A stretch of DNA of 9,504 nt from Intestinibacter sp. (GCF_022780145.1 NZ_JALEXO010000137.1:1-9504), one strand, 5' to 3'; positions 1-6,246 are shown, counted from the stretch's first letter. Translations and numbers: made by a program. Notes: generated from the letters alone by a model not told the origin.

Positions 1-1089
1 TGTTTCTATTTCTGTTGGTGGTTGGCATATTTTCGCTAATTCTATTATTTCAGAGAAGTCTTTATTATCTTCGCTTATTCCTTTTATATGTTTAACTCCT
101 GTAAACCCTGCAGCACCTGTAGTGAATAATCTATCTTTATAACTATCTTTTGGTGGTACTATACAGTTTGTAGTCATTAATATTGGTCCATTAAAAGATT
201 CGAACTCTTCTTTTTGTTTCCACCAAGCATTTCCGTAGTTACCTACAAAATGAGGGTATTTTTTAAATGCTGGATAGTAATGAGCTGGTAGCATTTCTGA
301 ATGTGTATAAACATCTACTCCTGTGCCTTCTGTTTGTTTTAATAATAATTCTAAATCCTTTAAATCATGTCCTGATATAAGTATTGCTGGATTATTTCTA
401 ACTCCTATATTTACCTTTGTTATCTCTGGATGTCCATAAGTTCCTGTATTTGCGCTGTCTAGTAGAGCCATTGCATCTACCCCTACCTTACCTGCGTTTA
501 ATGCTAAAGCTACTAAATCATCTGCAGTCAAGCTGTCATCCATAGTTTTAGCTAGAGATTCCTGCATAAATGCATCTATTTCTTCATTTTCATACCCTAA
601 AGCATTGGCATGCTTCATATATGCAGACATTCCCTTTATTCCATATACTACTAATTCCCTTAAGCTTCTTATATCTTCATTTTCTGTAGATAAAACCCCT
701 ACCTTTGCAGATTTTTCTTCCATTTCTGATTTAGATGTAGAGTTCCATAGAGCTGCTTCTGATAAATTTTCTTTATTACCTAATTCAGATAATAGCTCTT
801 CTTTTATTTTTAAAGTTTCCACTATTTTTGCATAAAATACTTCATCGTCGAAATTTACATTAGTTATAGTGGCAAATAGATTCATAGTTATCATATGATT
901 GACTTTAATATCTACAGATTTTCCTTCTGATCTAAGTCTAGTTGTCACATCTGATAATCCTTTAGTTACATATATTAATAAATCCTGTAATCTAGCTAAT
1001 TGTGGTGATTTTCCACAAACACCTGATTTAGTGCATCCGCTACATCCAGCAGTTTCTTGACATTGAAAACAAAACATTTTATTTTCCAT
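1..1089 (-). CDS. hcp: Hybrid cluster protein (hydroxylamine reductase family), N-terminal 363 residues, cut by window edge
   Basis: The ATG at 1089 follows GGAGG at 1097-1101, and the frame stays open for 363 codons to position 1. Known family members are about 550 residues, so roughly the C-terminal third is outside the window. The N-terminal cysteines C7, C10, C19 and C25 (C-x2-C-x8-C-x5-C) match the cubane [4Fe-4S] site of the short, anaerobe-type Hcp class. H241 (SGHD), E265 (HSEM) and C309 (NCIVPP) fall where the Desulfovibrio enzyme has hybrid-cluster ligands H244, E268 and C312, with a constant offset of three. The remaining ligands lie beyond the edge. Hcp is a cytosolic Fe-S-O enzyme that reduces hydroxylamine in vitro and is linked to nitric oxide reduction and nitrosative stress. 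No hcr reductase gene is visible; this class is usually free-standing. Regulation is suggested by the palindrome at 1201-1216. Confidence 0.96.
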   Translation of the reverse strand, partial: MENKMFCFQCQETAGCSGCTKSGVCGKSPQLARLQDLLIYVTKGLSDVTTRLRSEGKSVDIKVNHMITMNLFATITNVNFDDEVFYAKIVETLKIKEELLSELGNKENLSEAALWNSTSKSEMEEKSAKVGVLSTENEDIRSLRELVVYGIKGMSAYMKHANALGYENEEIDAFMQESLAKTMDDSLTADDLVALALNAGKVGVDAMALLDSANTGTYGHPEITKVNIGVRNNPAILISGHDLKDLELLLKQTEGTGVDVYTHSEMLPAHYYPAFKKYPHFVGNYGNAWWKQKEEFESFNGPILMTTNCIVPPKDSYKDRLFTTGAAGFTGVKHIKGISEDNKDFSEIIELAKICQPPTEIET

Positions 1090-1173
1090 ATTTATTCCTC
1101 CAAATCGTTAATTTATTTTTGATATTAATGATTTTTATTTCACATATTTGTTTGATTTTTATCTTATGCCATT

Positions 1174-1202
1174 ATTATATATTTAAATAAAAATATAATC
1201 TG
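1174..1202 (-). promoter_or_regulatory. Candidate hcp promoter (TATAAT with weak -35)
   Basis: On the minus strand a perfect TATAAT lies at 1179-1174. The hexamer 17 bp upstream (1202-1197, CAGATT) is a poor -35 box. The implied start is near 1167, giving a leader of about 78 nt. A good -10 with a poor -35 is typical of activator-dependent promoters, and the palindrome at 1201-1216 lies where such an activator would bind. The start site is inferred. Confidence 0.6.
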
Positions 1203-1216
1203 TAACATAGGTTACA
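1201..1216. promoter_or_regulatory. Crp/Fnr-type operator palindrome between hcp and the symporter gene
   Basis: TGTAAC-ATAG-GTTACA is a perfect 6-bp inverted repeat with a 4-bp centre, 16 bp in all, as expected for a dimeric Crp/Fnr-family regulator. Its centre (1208.5) lies at -41.5 from the start implied by the hcp -10 box, the class II activator position. hcp genes of anaerobes are commonly controlled by a Crp/Fnr-family regulator called HcpR. The regulator gene is not in this window, so naming it would be inference. Confidence 0.65.
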
Positions 1217-1245
1217 AGCATTGAAAATTTTAATGTTGTATTACT

Positions 1246-1273
1246 TTGACAAGGTTTTCTATGATTTTATATC
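1246..1273 (+). promoter_or_regulatory. Candidate distal promoter of the symporter gene
   Basis: A perfect TTGACA at 1246-1251 is followed after 16 bp by TATATC at 1268-1273. The implied start is near 1280, giving a leader of about 200 nt before the ATG at 1482. The operator at 1201-1216 would then be centred at -71.5. A -10 of TATCTA (1270-1275, 18-bp spacer) is an equally possible reading. Confidence 0.45.
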
Positions 1274-1278
1274 TAACT

Positions 1279-1348
1279 TATAGATTTAATCAATATTATT
1301 TATATTTATCTATAGGTGGTGACAAATTTGAAAATATTATTTATATTT
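1279..1348 (+). repeat. AT-rich leader: small hairpin and 16-bp direct repeat
   Basis: TATAGAT (1279-1285) can pair with ATCTATA (1308-1314). AATATTATTTATATTT occurs at 1292-1307 and again at 1333-1348, exactly 41 bp apart, about four helical turns. I recognise no known riboswitch or T-box in the stretch 1090-1481. The sequence is so AT-rich that these repeats could be chance. Confidence 0.3.
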
Positions 1349-1393
1349 TATTTTTTTATAAAATATATCTATTAATTTTATCTATAAAAGCTA

Positions 1394-1423
1394 TTAGACT
1401 TATGTTAAAATATTAACTATTAT
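1394..1423 (+). promoter_or_regulatory. Candidate proximal promoter of the symporter gene
   Basis: TTAGAC (1394-1399) is followed after 18 bp by TATTAT (1418-1423), with an implied start near 1430 and a leader of about 52 nt. The match is moderate in very AT-rich DNA. It is an alternative to, or acts together with, the distal promoter at 1246. Confidence 0.4.
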
Positions 1424-1481
1424 ATTAATATAAAAAGGAATGTATAAATAAAATTTATTAAATAAAAAGGGGGATTTTTAT

Positions 1482-2846
1482 ATGGCTTCTGAGACTTCGA
1501 CAAACAACTCAAATCAAAATGTAAATACTTTGGCAAGAAAAATGGCAATCGCACTTATTGCTGGACTAGTAATCGGAACAGCATTACTGTTTTTAAGAGA
1601 AAACTTAATATCTAACGGTCATGAAAACATTTGGAAGGTTATAAATAATTTATTCTTCCAAGATATAAGTACAGATGAAGGAAAGAATGCAATAGGTTTA
1701 TTTTATATAGTAGGTCAACTATTCATAAATTGTCTACAATTAATAATAGTTCCTATGATTTTTTCATCAATAGCACTTGCAATGTGCGAAATCAGCGACA
1801 CAAAAAAACTTGGTAGAATCTCTGGTAAAACGTTATTAGGATTTCTAACTACATCAACTTTTGCATTAATAGTCGCTATTATATGCGGTTTTATTACATA
1901 TAAATTAGGATTTTTCAATGTTTCTATATCTGGCGCTTCAAGCACAACTGAGGTTGCTACTAGTCCTAATCCTTTAATGGTTATACTTGATGCTGTTCCA
2001 AACAACATAGGTACTGTACTTATCACAAATGGACGTGTTTTATCTATAGTATTCTTAGGAGTTACTGTGGGACTTTGTATAAACGAGCTAGGCGATAAAT
2101 TATTAGTATTTAAGAAAATTCTTACAGATATAAATAACATAATACTTGTATTTTTAAATTTTGTAATATTTAAATTTGGTCCAGTAGCTGTTTTCGTTTT
2201 AATAACAAGAACATTTGCTGTATACGGTATCGAGCATCTTAAACCTGCTTTTGCGTATCTTATAACAGTTACAATCGCAGCTACAATATGTTTATTAGTT
2301 TCTTATCCAGGATTTATTTATTTCAACACTAAGTTAAATCCTATTAAATTTATGAAGAAAATGGCAAAGGTAGCTCTTTTAGGAGTATCAGCAGCTTCTT
2401 CAGCAGCAGCCTTATCTTTAAATTTAAAAACTACTAAAGAAGAGCTCGGCGTTAGTGAAGATGTCGCATCATTTGTACTACCACTAGGCATGACAATAAA
2501 TATGAATGGTACTGCTATAATGCAAGTAGTTGGAACTGTATTCATAGCAGCTAGCTCAGGATACGAAGTAACAATTCCAAACTTGATTTTAATTGCAATT
2601 TTAGCACTTATTGCTTCAGTGGGAACACCTTCTGCTCCTGGTTCTTCTATGATAGTATTATTCACTGTTATTTCAGGAATGGGATATAATAACCCAGCAA
2701 CACTTGTAGCATATGCTCTTATCATAGCAATAAACAGACCTATGGATATGTACACTACTGCACTTAATGTAATCGGAGACGCTGCAACTGCTGTAATAGT
2801 TTCAAAATCTGAAAACACTTTAGATGTTGATGTCTATAATTCATAA
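1482..2846 (+). CDS. Dicarboxylate/amino acid:cation symporter (DAACS, SLC1-like), probably for a neutral substrate
   Basis: This is a 454-aa membrane carrier of the glutamate-transporter fold. GGGGGA (1469-1474) lies 7 nt before the ATG. The core is intact: a serine-rich hairpin 1 (SAASSAAALS, about 309-318), TM7 motif NMNGT (340-344), hairpin 2 (SVGTPSAPGSS, about 385-395) and TM8 D422-M-Y-T425-T426...N429...D433. Against archaeal GltPh, three usually conserved residues differ: D312 is N342, D390 is N418 and R397 is T425. In GltPh, R397 holds the acidic side chain of the substrate, and neutral-amino-acid members such as ASCT1 have threonine there. A neutral amino acid or similar substrate is therefore more likely than aspartate or glutamate, but this is inference. 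D312 belongs to a sodium site, so ion coupling may also differ. The gene is monocistronic: divergent from hcp and closed by its own terminator. Confidence 0.93.
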   Translation: MASETSTNNSNQNVNTLARKMAIALIAGLVIGTALLFLRENLISNGHENIWKVINNLFFQDISTDEGKNAIGLFYIVGQLFINCLQLIIVPMIFSSIALAMCEISDTKKLGRISGKTLLGFLTTSTFALIVAIICGFITYKLGFFNVSISGASSTTEVATSPNPLMVILDAVPNNIGTVLITNGRVLSIVFLGVTVGLCINELGDKLLVFKKILTDINNIILVFLNFVIFKFGPVAVFVLITRTFAVYGIEHLKPAFAYLITVTIAATICLLVSYPGFIYFNTKLNPIKFMKKMAKVALLGVSAASSAAALSLNLKTTKEELGVSEDVASFVLPLGMTINMNGTAIMQVVGTVFIAASSGYEVTIPNLILIAILALIASVGTPSAPGSSMIVLFTVISGMGYNNPATLVAYALIIAINRPMDMYTTALNVIGDAATAVIVSKSENTLDVDVYNS

Positions 2847-2855
2847 TATAAATAT

Positions 2856-2880
2856 AAAAGGAGCTTCGGCTCCTTTTTTT
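2856..2880 (+). terminator. Rho-independent terminator of the symporter gene
   Basis: AAAAGGAGC (2856-2864) pairs with GCTCCTTTT (2869-2877) around a UUCG loop closed by C-G, an especially stable tetraloop. A run of seven T follows the core stem. It begins 9 bp after the stop codon. Confidence 0.95.
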
Positions 2881-2882
2881 AA

Positions 2883-2898
2883 TGTAAAATTTTTTACA
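2883..2898. promoter_or_regulatory. Palindrome with the same half-sites as the hcp operator
   Basis: TGTAAAA-TT-TTTTACA is a perfect 7-bp inverted repeat of 16 bp. It shares the TGTAA-N6-TTACA pattern with the site at 1201-1216. It abuts or overlaps the -35 region of the candidate promoter for the L,D-transpeptidase gene. It may be a weaker operator for the same regulator class, or simply an AT-rich palindrome. Confidence 0.35.
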
Positions 2899-2925
2899 CA
2901 AATAAATTTATATCTTCATAAAATA
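2898..2925 (+). promoter_or_regulatory. Candidate sigma-K-type (late mother-cell) promoter of the L,D-transpeptidase gene
   Basis: AC at 2898-2899 (in context CACA) is followed by exactly 17 bp and then CATAAAATA at 2917-2925. This fits the Bacillus-type sigma-K pattern, AC in the -35 region and CATAnnnTA at -10. The implied start is near 2932, leaving a leader of about 50 nt. A vegetative reading using TATACT (2924-2929) lacks a good -35 box. The assignment rests on pattern only. Confidence 0.45.
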
Positions 2926-2982
2926 TACTAATAAATTTCATCTAAATTATTTAAATCAATTAGTATATTTAAGGAGACCAAT

Positions 2983-3825
2983 ATGAGAAAATATAAAAGA
3001 CAAGAAAATGAAAACTATAAATATGCCTTGACAAATCTAAACCTAAGAGAAAGTAAATCTACATCATCTAATGTAATTACCGTTATACCTGCTGGATCCA
3101 AAATACAAGTTATAGATGCAGCAGAGGATTGGTATAAGGTAATGTACAACAATCAAAGGGGTTATGTCTACAACCAATACCTATCTAAAACTAAGTACAC
3201 CTGGACCGACGTATTTTTAAGATCATATCCATCTTCTGAATCAAATGCTATAACACTCGTTCCAGCAAAATCTAGAGTTCAAGTTTTAAAAAGCCAAGGA
3301 GACTGGGACCACGTCATCTACAACGACCAAGAGGGCTATATATTCAATTATTTTTTATCCGATGACGGAAATCCTCCAGGAGCATATGATTTTGAATATT
3401 TCTACACAGATATGACTAGATTTGTAAACGACAATAATATAAAAAGTCCTACAACAAATCTAATTACTACAGATTTAGCAAATAAAATAACTTATATTTT
3501 TGAAAAAGGCGACAACAGTCAGTGGATTTTGATATATCAATGGTCTTGTACAGTTGGAAAACCAGAAACACCTACAATAACTGGTACATTTTATGTAAGC
3601 GGTAGAAAGCCGTTCTTCGGGTCTGACACATATTTAGTTAAGTATGCCACTAGAATCAAGGGCAGCTATTACTATCACTCAATTTTATTTAATCCTGAAG
3701 GCACAGAGATTATCAATGATACCTTAGGTGAGGCTTTAAGTCATGGCTGTATTAGATTGGCTGTAGAAAATGCTCAATGGATTTATGATAATGTATTAGA
3801 TACAACTACTATAGTTATCAATTAA
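2983..3825 (+). CDS. Leaderless L,D-transpeptidase: two SH3b domains plus YkuD catalytic domain
   Basis: The 280-aa protein has two tandem bacterial SH3 domains, about residues 12-69 (LNLRES...GYVYNQYL) and 72-127 (VFLRSY...GYIFNYFL). They share the NxITxxPAxSxxQV and GYxxNxxL signatures and probably bind the cell wall. A YkuD domain follows at about 156-279 with the PTITGTFYV strand, H232 and the catalytic motif S-H254-G-C256-I-R258. The family forms 3-3 cross-links in peptidoglycan by attacking with the cysteine. The start is firm: AAGGAGA lies just before the ATG, and the in-frame stop at 2932-2934 leaves no room for a longer product. The N-terminus (MRKYKRQENENYKY) is hydrophilic, with no signal peptide or membrane segment, which is odd for a wall enzyme. 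Bacillus YkuD is likewise leaderless and, as I recall, made late in sporulation. With the sigma-K-like promoter this suggests a spore-associated role, which is inference. Confidence 0.9.
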   Translation: MRKYKRQENENYKYALTNLNLRESKSTSSNVITVIPAGSKIQVIDAAEDWYKVMYNNQRGYVYNQYLSKTKYTWTDVFLRSYPSSESNAITLVPAKSRVQVLKSQGDWDHVIYNDQEGYIFNYFLSDDGNPPGAYDFEYFYTDMTRFVNDNNIKSPTTNLITTDLANKITYIFEKGDNSQWILIYQWSCTVGKPETPTITGTFYVSGRKPFFGSDTYLVKYATRIKGSYYYHSILFNPEGTEIINDTLGEALSHGCIRLAVENAQWIYDNVLDTTTIVIN

Positions 3826-3831
3826 AAAAAC

Positions 3832-3864
3832 AAAGGGCGTGGAATAAAACCTTCCATACCCTTT
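3832..3864. terminator. Shared hairpin terminator between convergent genes
   Basis: The arms at 3832-3844 (AAAGGGCGTGGAA) and 3852-3864 (TTCCATACCCTTT) form a 13-bp stem with one mismatch and one G-U pair around a 7-nt loop. A T-rich tract follows on the plus strand. On the minus strand the stem is followed by GTTTTTTTAATTG. It can end the transpeptidase transcript and the opposing Fe-S operon. Confidence 0.85.
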
Positions 3865-3874
3865 ATTTCATTTA

Positions 3875-4624
3875 TTATTTTACAGGATTTTTGTACGAAC
3901 AAGGCAATTCAGCTGCACATTTTCCACATACAGATGCCCCCAATATTTTTTTATTTTCTTGTAATTGGCTTGAACATTTAAATCTATCAAAGCCTTCATA
4001 TGTAAGTGCATTATTTTTACATCTTTTCACGCATACTCCACATGATTTATCCTTTTTATACATACATCTCTCTTCTTTTATAGGTTCATCACTTTTAACA
4101 TCTAAATTAGTTATCACAGAAAAATATCTACCGCAGCTTCCCTTTTCAGATATAAGAAGATTATTTATACCAAAAGTTCCTATACCAGCAGCATAAGCCA
4201 TATGTCTTTGTGACCAGTTACTTTTTAATATATTTTGGTCAAATACACCTGCATTTACAGGATTTACACCTTTATAGCCTAATTTTTCGATTTCATCTAC
4301 AATGTATTCATTTATATCCTGTGCCATTTTATTAGTATCAATATATGCTTTAGCCCATGCTTCAGATGGCAATCCTTCACATTTATTGCTTTTACCTATT
4401 TCTCTTTTAAATGGTAAAAAGTAAGAAACTATTATTGTAGCATCTTCTAAAAAATCCTTTGGTGAATAATGTGATTCTAATACTACATTTTTTAAGTTCT
4501 TTATATAATCTGAATTTGCATCGGCAAATCCTACAATCGGTTCCTCCCAAATTCTCTCTAGATTATTTTTCTTACAATAATCATCTATAAAATCAGATAT
4601 CCATTTTATTATAGTATCTCTCAT
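3875..4624 (-). CDS. Two-[4Fe-4S] protein related to epoxyqueuosine reductase/RdhA, short form
   Basis: This 249-aa cytosolic protein is commonly named a QueG-like or double-cluster 4Fe-4S protein. Eight cysteines near the C-terminus, C187, C195, C198, C202 and C217, C233, C236, C242, can hold two [4Fe-4S] clusters. The segment AGIGTFGINNLL (146-157) followed by ITN (171-173) aligns with AGIGDIGRNSIL of its operon partner, so the two are distant homologues. It is much shorter than true QueG (usually 350 residues or more) and has isoleucine (I153) where the partner has arginine. I therefore would not call it queuosine synthesis. The GGGAGAGAG site directly before the ATG supports the start. 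Only 24 bp separate it from the upstream gene, so the pair is almost certainly co-transcribed. Its substrate is unknown; electron transfer to or activation of the partner is one possibility. Confidence 0.85.
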   Translation of the reverse strand: MRDTIIKWISDFIDDYCKKNNLERIWEEPIVGFADANSDYIKNLKNVVLESHYSPKDFLEDATIIVSYFLPFKREIGKSNKCEGLPSEAWAKAYIDTNKMAQDINEYIVDEIEKLGYKGVNPVNAGVFDQNILKSNWSQRHMAYAAGIGTFGINNLLISEKGSCGRYFSVITNLDVKSDEPIKEERCMYKKDKSCGVCVKRCKNNALTYEGFDRFKCSSQLQENKKILGASVCGKCAAELPCSYKNPVK

Positions 4625-4648
4625 ACTCTCTCTCCCTAACTAATACTT

Positions 4649-5713
4649 CTATCTAAGCCATGATGGATTTCCTGGAACGAATACTCTCTTTCCAAATTTC
4701 TTTTTAAATTCATCTAAAGCCTTATTTATTAACTCCTCATTTCCCTTAAATGTCTCTGCATTTTTTATAGTTTCTAGATTTTGGCTAAATGGACATGCAG
4801 ATATACACATTCCACAGTCAGTTCCTAGATATCTCCATTTTGTATAGCAAGTTTCTCTGTCAACTTCCCATCGATATTGACCTAATTCATCGAATTTAGG
4901 TCCTACTGTCAATGAATGTGATGGACAGTTGTGTGCGCATTTTTTACATACATTACAGAAATCTTCTAGTCCAAAATCCTTGTATTCATCTATATCAAGA
5001 GGCATATTAGTTGTAACTACTCCTAATTTTAATCTTGAACCGTAGTCCTTATTAGTAAGTATTGAATTTCTTCCTATGTCACCTATTCCTGCATCCTTAG
5101 CAATTAAAGTAGGCATTACTAAGTAGTTTTTATCCATATGGTTTCTAGCCTCATAGCCTAAGCTTCTTATATAGTAAGATAAAATCATTCCTATAATAGC
5201 TGCATCTACATAAGACTTACTAGTTTCAATTACTTCACATATCATAGGAGATCTATTTACCATTTCATTATCTAATTCGCATCCAAATACGATTGCGTAT
5301 TTATGATCTAAATGTACTTCTTTTCCATAATCACTTTCAATTCTTCCCCTGTGTGTATATATATGGTAATCCTTTAATTCTGTAATTCCAACTGTTACAG
5401 CGCCATAGTGTTTAGCAAATCCCTTTATTCTTTTCGCCATAGTTGTAGGATCTACCTCAACCTTTTCAGGAGCTACTTCCCCTTCACATAAAGGTAGTAT
5501 ATCTCTCATAAATTGAAAAGCACTAGCTGCCATTGGTGAATTAATTTCATTATAAGTCATAGTTCCTTCTTGGCATAAATCTGGTCTATGTCTCATACTA
5601 TCATCTATATTCTTTTTTTCAGGAAATCTCTTGTAATAATCTTCATAAGCTTCACTTCCTGGTGTATAATGTGCTCTAGCAAACATTGTATCTCTTTCGT
5701 CAGTTCTATGCAT
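4649..5713 (-). CDS. Cytosolic reductive-dehalogenase-like (RdhA/QueG superfamily) iron-sulfur protein
   Basis: The ATG at 5713, preceded by GGGAGGGG with 8 nt spacing, gives 354 residues; an upstream in-frame ATG at 5782 would add 23 residues and ignores this site. The N-terminus (DERDTMFARAHY, YEDYYKRFPEKK) resembles the lead-in of reductive dehalogenases. The middle has Y181-IRSLGY and AGIGDIGR215-NS, followed by VVTTNMPL, the signature region of the corrinoid-binding RdhA/QueG fold. Two ferredoxin motifs follow: C253-x2-C256-x2-C259-x3-C263-P and C289...C300-x2-C303-x3-C307-P. There is no twin-arginine signal and no RdhB-like membrane anchor nearby, so it is not a classical respiratory dehalogenase. 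The expected cofactors are cobalamin plus two [4Fe-4S] clusters. The substrate cannot be read from the sequence. It is the first gene of an operon with 3875-4624. Confidence 0.85.
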   Translation of the reverse strand: MHRTDERDTMFARAHYTPGSEAYEDYYKRFPEKKNIDDSMRHRPDLCQEGTMTYNEINSPMAASAFQFMRDILPLCEGEVAPEKVEVDPTTMAKRIKGFAKHYGAVTVGITELKDYHIYTHRGRIESDYGKEVHLDHKYAIVFGCELDNEMVNRSPMICEVIETSKSYVDAAIIGMILSYYIRSLGYEARNHMDKNYLVMPTLIAKDAGIGDIGRNSILTNKDYGSRLKLGVVTTNMPLDIDEYKDFGLEDFCNVCKKCAHNCPSHSLTVGPKFDELGQYRWEVDRETCYTKWRYLGTDCGMCISACPFSQNLETIKNAETFKGNEELINKALDEFKKKFGKRVFVPGNPSWLR

Positions 5714-5770
5714 TTCTAACCCCTCCCTATAAAAACAAACTAATATAATTTTAATTTTTTCTCTAAAAAT

Positions 5771-5779
5771 AGTATAACA
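5771..5779 (-). promoter_or_regulatory. Candidate extended -10 promoter of the Fe-S operon
   Basis: On the minus strand TGTTATACT (5779-5771) is an extended -10 element: TG, one base, then TATACT. The -35 region is weak, as is tolerated for this type. The implied start near 5764 gives a leader of about 50 nt to the ATG at 5713 and supports that start over the one at 5782, which would lie upstream of transcription. Confidence 0.55.
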
Positions 5780-5817
5780 CATTCAAATTAAAATTAATAA
5801 ATTTTACTATTTAGTAG

Positions 5818-5823
5818 TATAAT
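5818..5823 (+). promoter_or_regulatory. Candidate -10 box for the PF04020 membrane protein gene
   Basis: A perfect TATAAT at 5818-5823 implies a start near 5830, about 29 nt before the ATG. The -35 candidate TTAATA (5794-5799, 18-bp spacer) is weak. It lies in the 145-bp divergent space shared with the Fe-S operon promoter. Confidence 0.4.
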
Positions 5824-5858
5824 ATTTATAATATTAAATTTTTAAAGGAGGTTTTCTA

Positions 5859-6203
5859 ATGAAAAGAATTTCTTTATTTATTGTAATCAACGCTTTATCA
5901 CTTTTTATCGTATCAAAATTAATGTCTAGCGTTTATATAGGCTCTCTTGCCTCTTTGATAGTACTTACAATAATATTCGGATGTCTAAACGTAATTGTTA
6001 AGCCTGTAATTGAATTTTTCTCTTTGCCTATAACACTTTTATCACTAGGCTTGTTTTCATTTGTAATAAATGGGCTTGTATTAAAGTTAGCTTTTAACAT
6101 AGTTCCAGGGGCATCTATATCTGGATTTTTTAATTCTATATTGGCAGCAGTCCTTTTAACTATAGCTAATACTATTTTTTATAACGTCCTTGATAAAGAT
6201 TAA
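5859..6203 (+). CDS. Small four-helix membrane protein, PF04020 (YvlD-like, 'phage holin family')
   Basis: The 114-aa, very hydrophobic protein has an ideal AAAGGAGG at 5844-5851, 7 nt before the ATG. Predicted membrane segments lie at about 3-20, 29-50, 55-80 and 90-110. The pattern LIVLTIIFGCLNVIVKPV followed by LPITLLSLGLFSFVIN is characteristic of the chromosomal YvlD family, which databases label as phage holin superfamily IV. In Bacillus the yvl genes belong to envelope-stress responses. No phage genes surround it, so a lysis role is unlikely. It stands alone with its own terminator at 6247-6290. Confidence 0.88.
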   Translation: MKRISLFIVINALSLFIVSKLMSSVYIGSLASLIVLTIIFGCLNVIVKPVIEFFSLPITLLSLGLFSFVINGLVLKLAFNIVPGASISGFFNSILAAVLLTIANTIFYNVLDKD

Positions 6204-6246
6204 TATTTTATACATTTTTAAATATATAATAGAAAATAATCTACAT

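Noticed and set aside
605..835. Plus-strand open frame of 76 codons
   Set aside because: It lies wholly inside hcp on the opposite strand; the minus-strand frame carries the Hcp motifs, while this one shows no family pattern.
1319..1375. Possible 18-residue hydrophobic peptide starting at GTG (or TTG at 1328)
   Set aside because: It is made almost entirely of A/T-rich codons in low-complexity DNA, with only a weak AGGTG upstream. Chance explains it.
1715..2818. Two minus-strand open frames (1715-2140 and 2318-2818)
   Set aside because: Both are antisense to the symporter, which has clear family motifs and a strong ribosome site. They have neither.
3891..4196. Plus-strand open frame of 101 codons
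   Set aside because: It is antisense to the cysteine-rich end of the 249-aa Fe-S protein and has no supporting motif.
5714..5782. Upstream in-frame ATG that would add 23 residues to the RdhA-like protein
   Set aside because: The strong GGGAGGGG site fits the ATG at 5713, and the extended -10 promoter at 5779-5771 would start transcription downstream of 5782.
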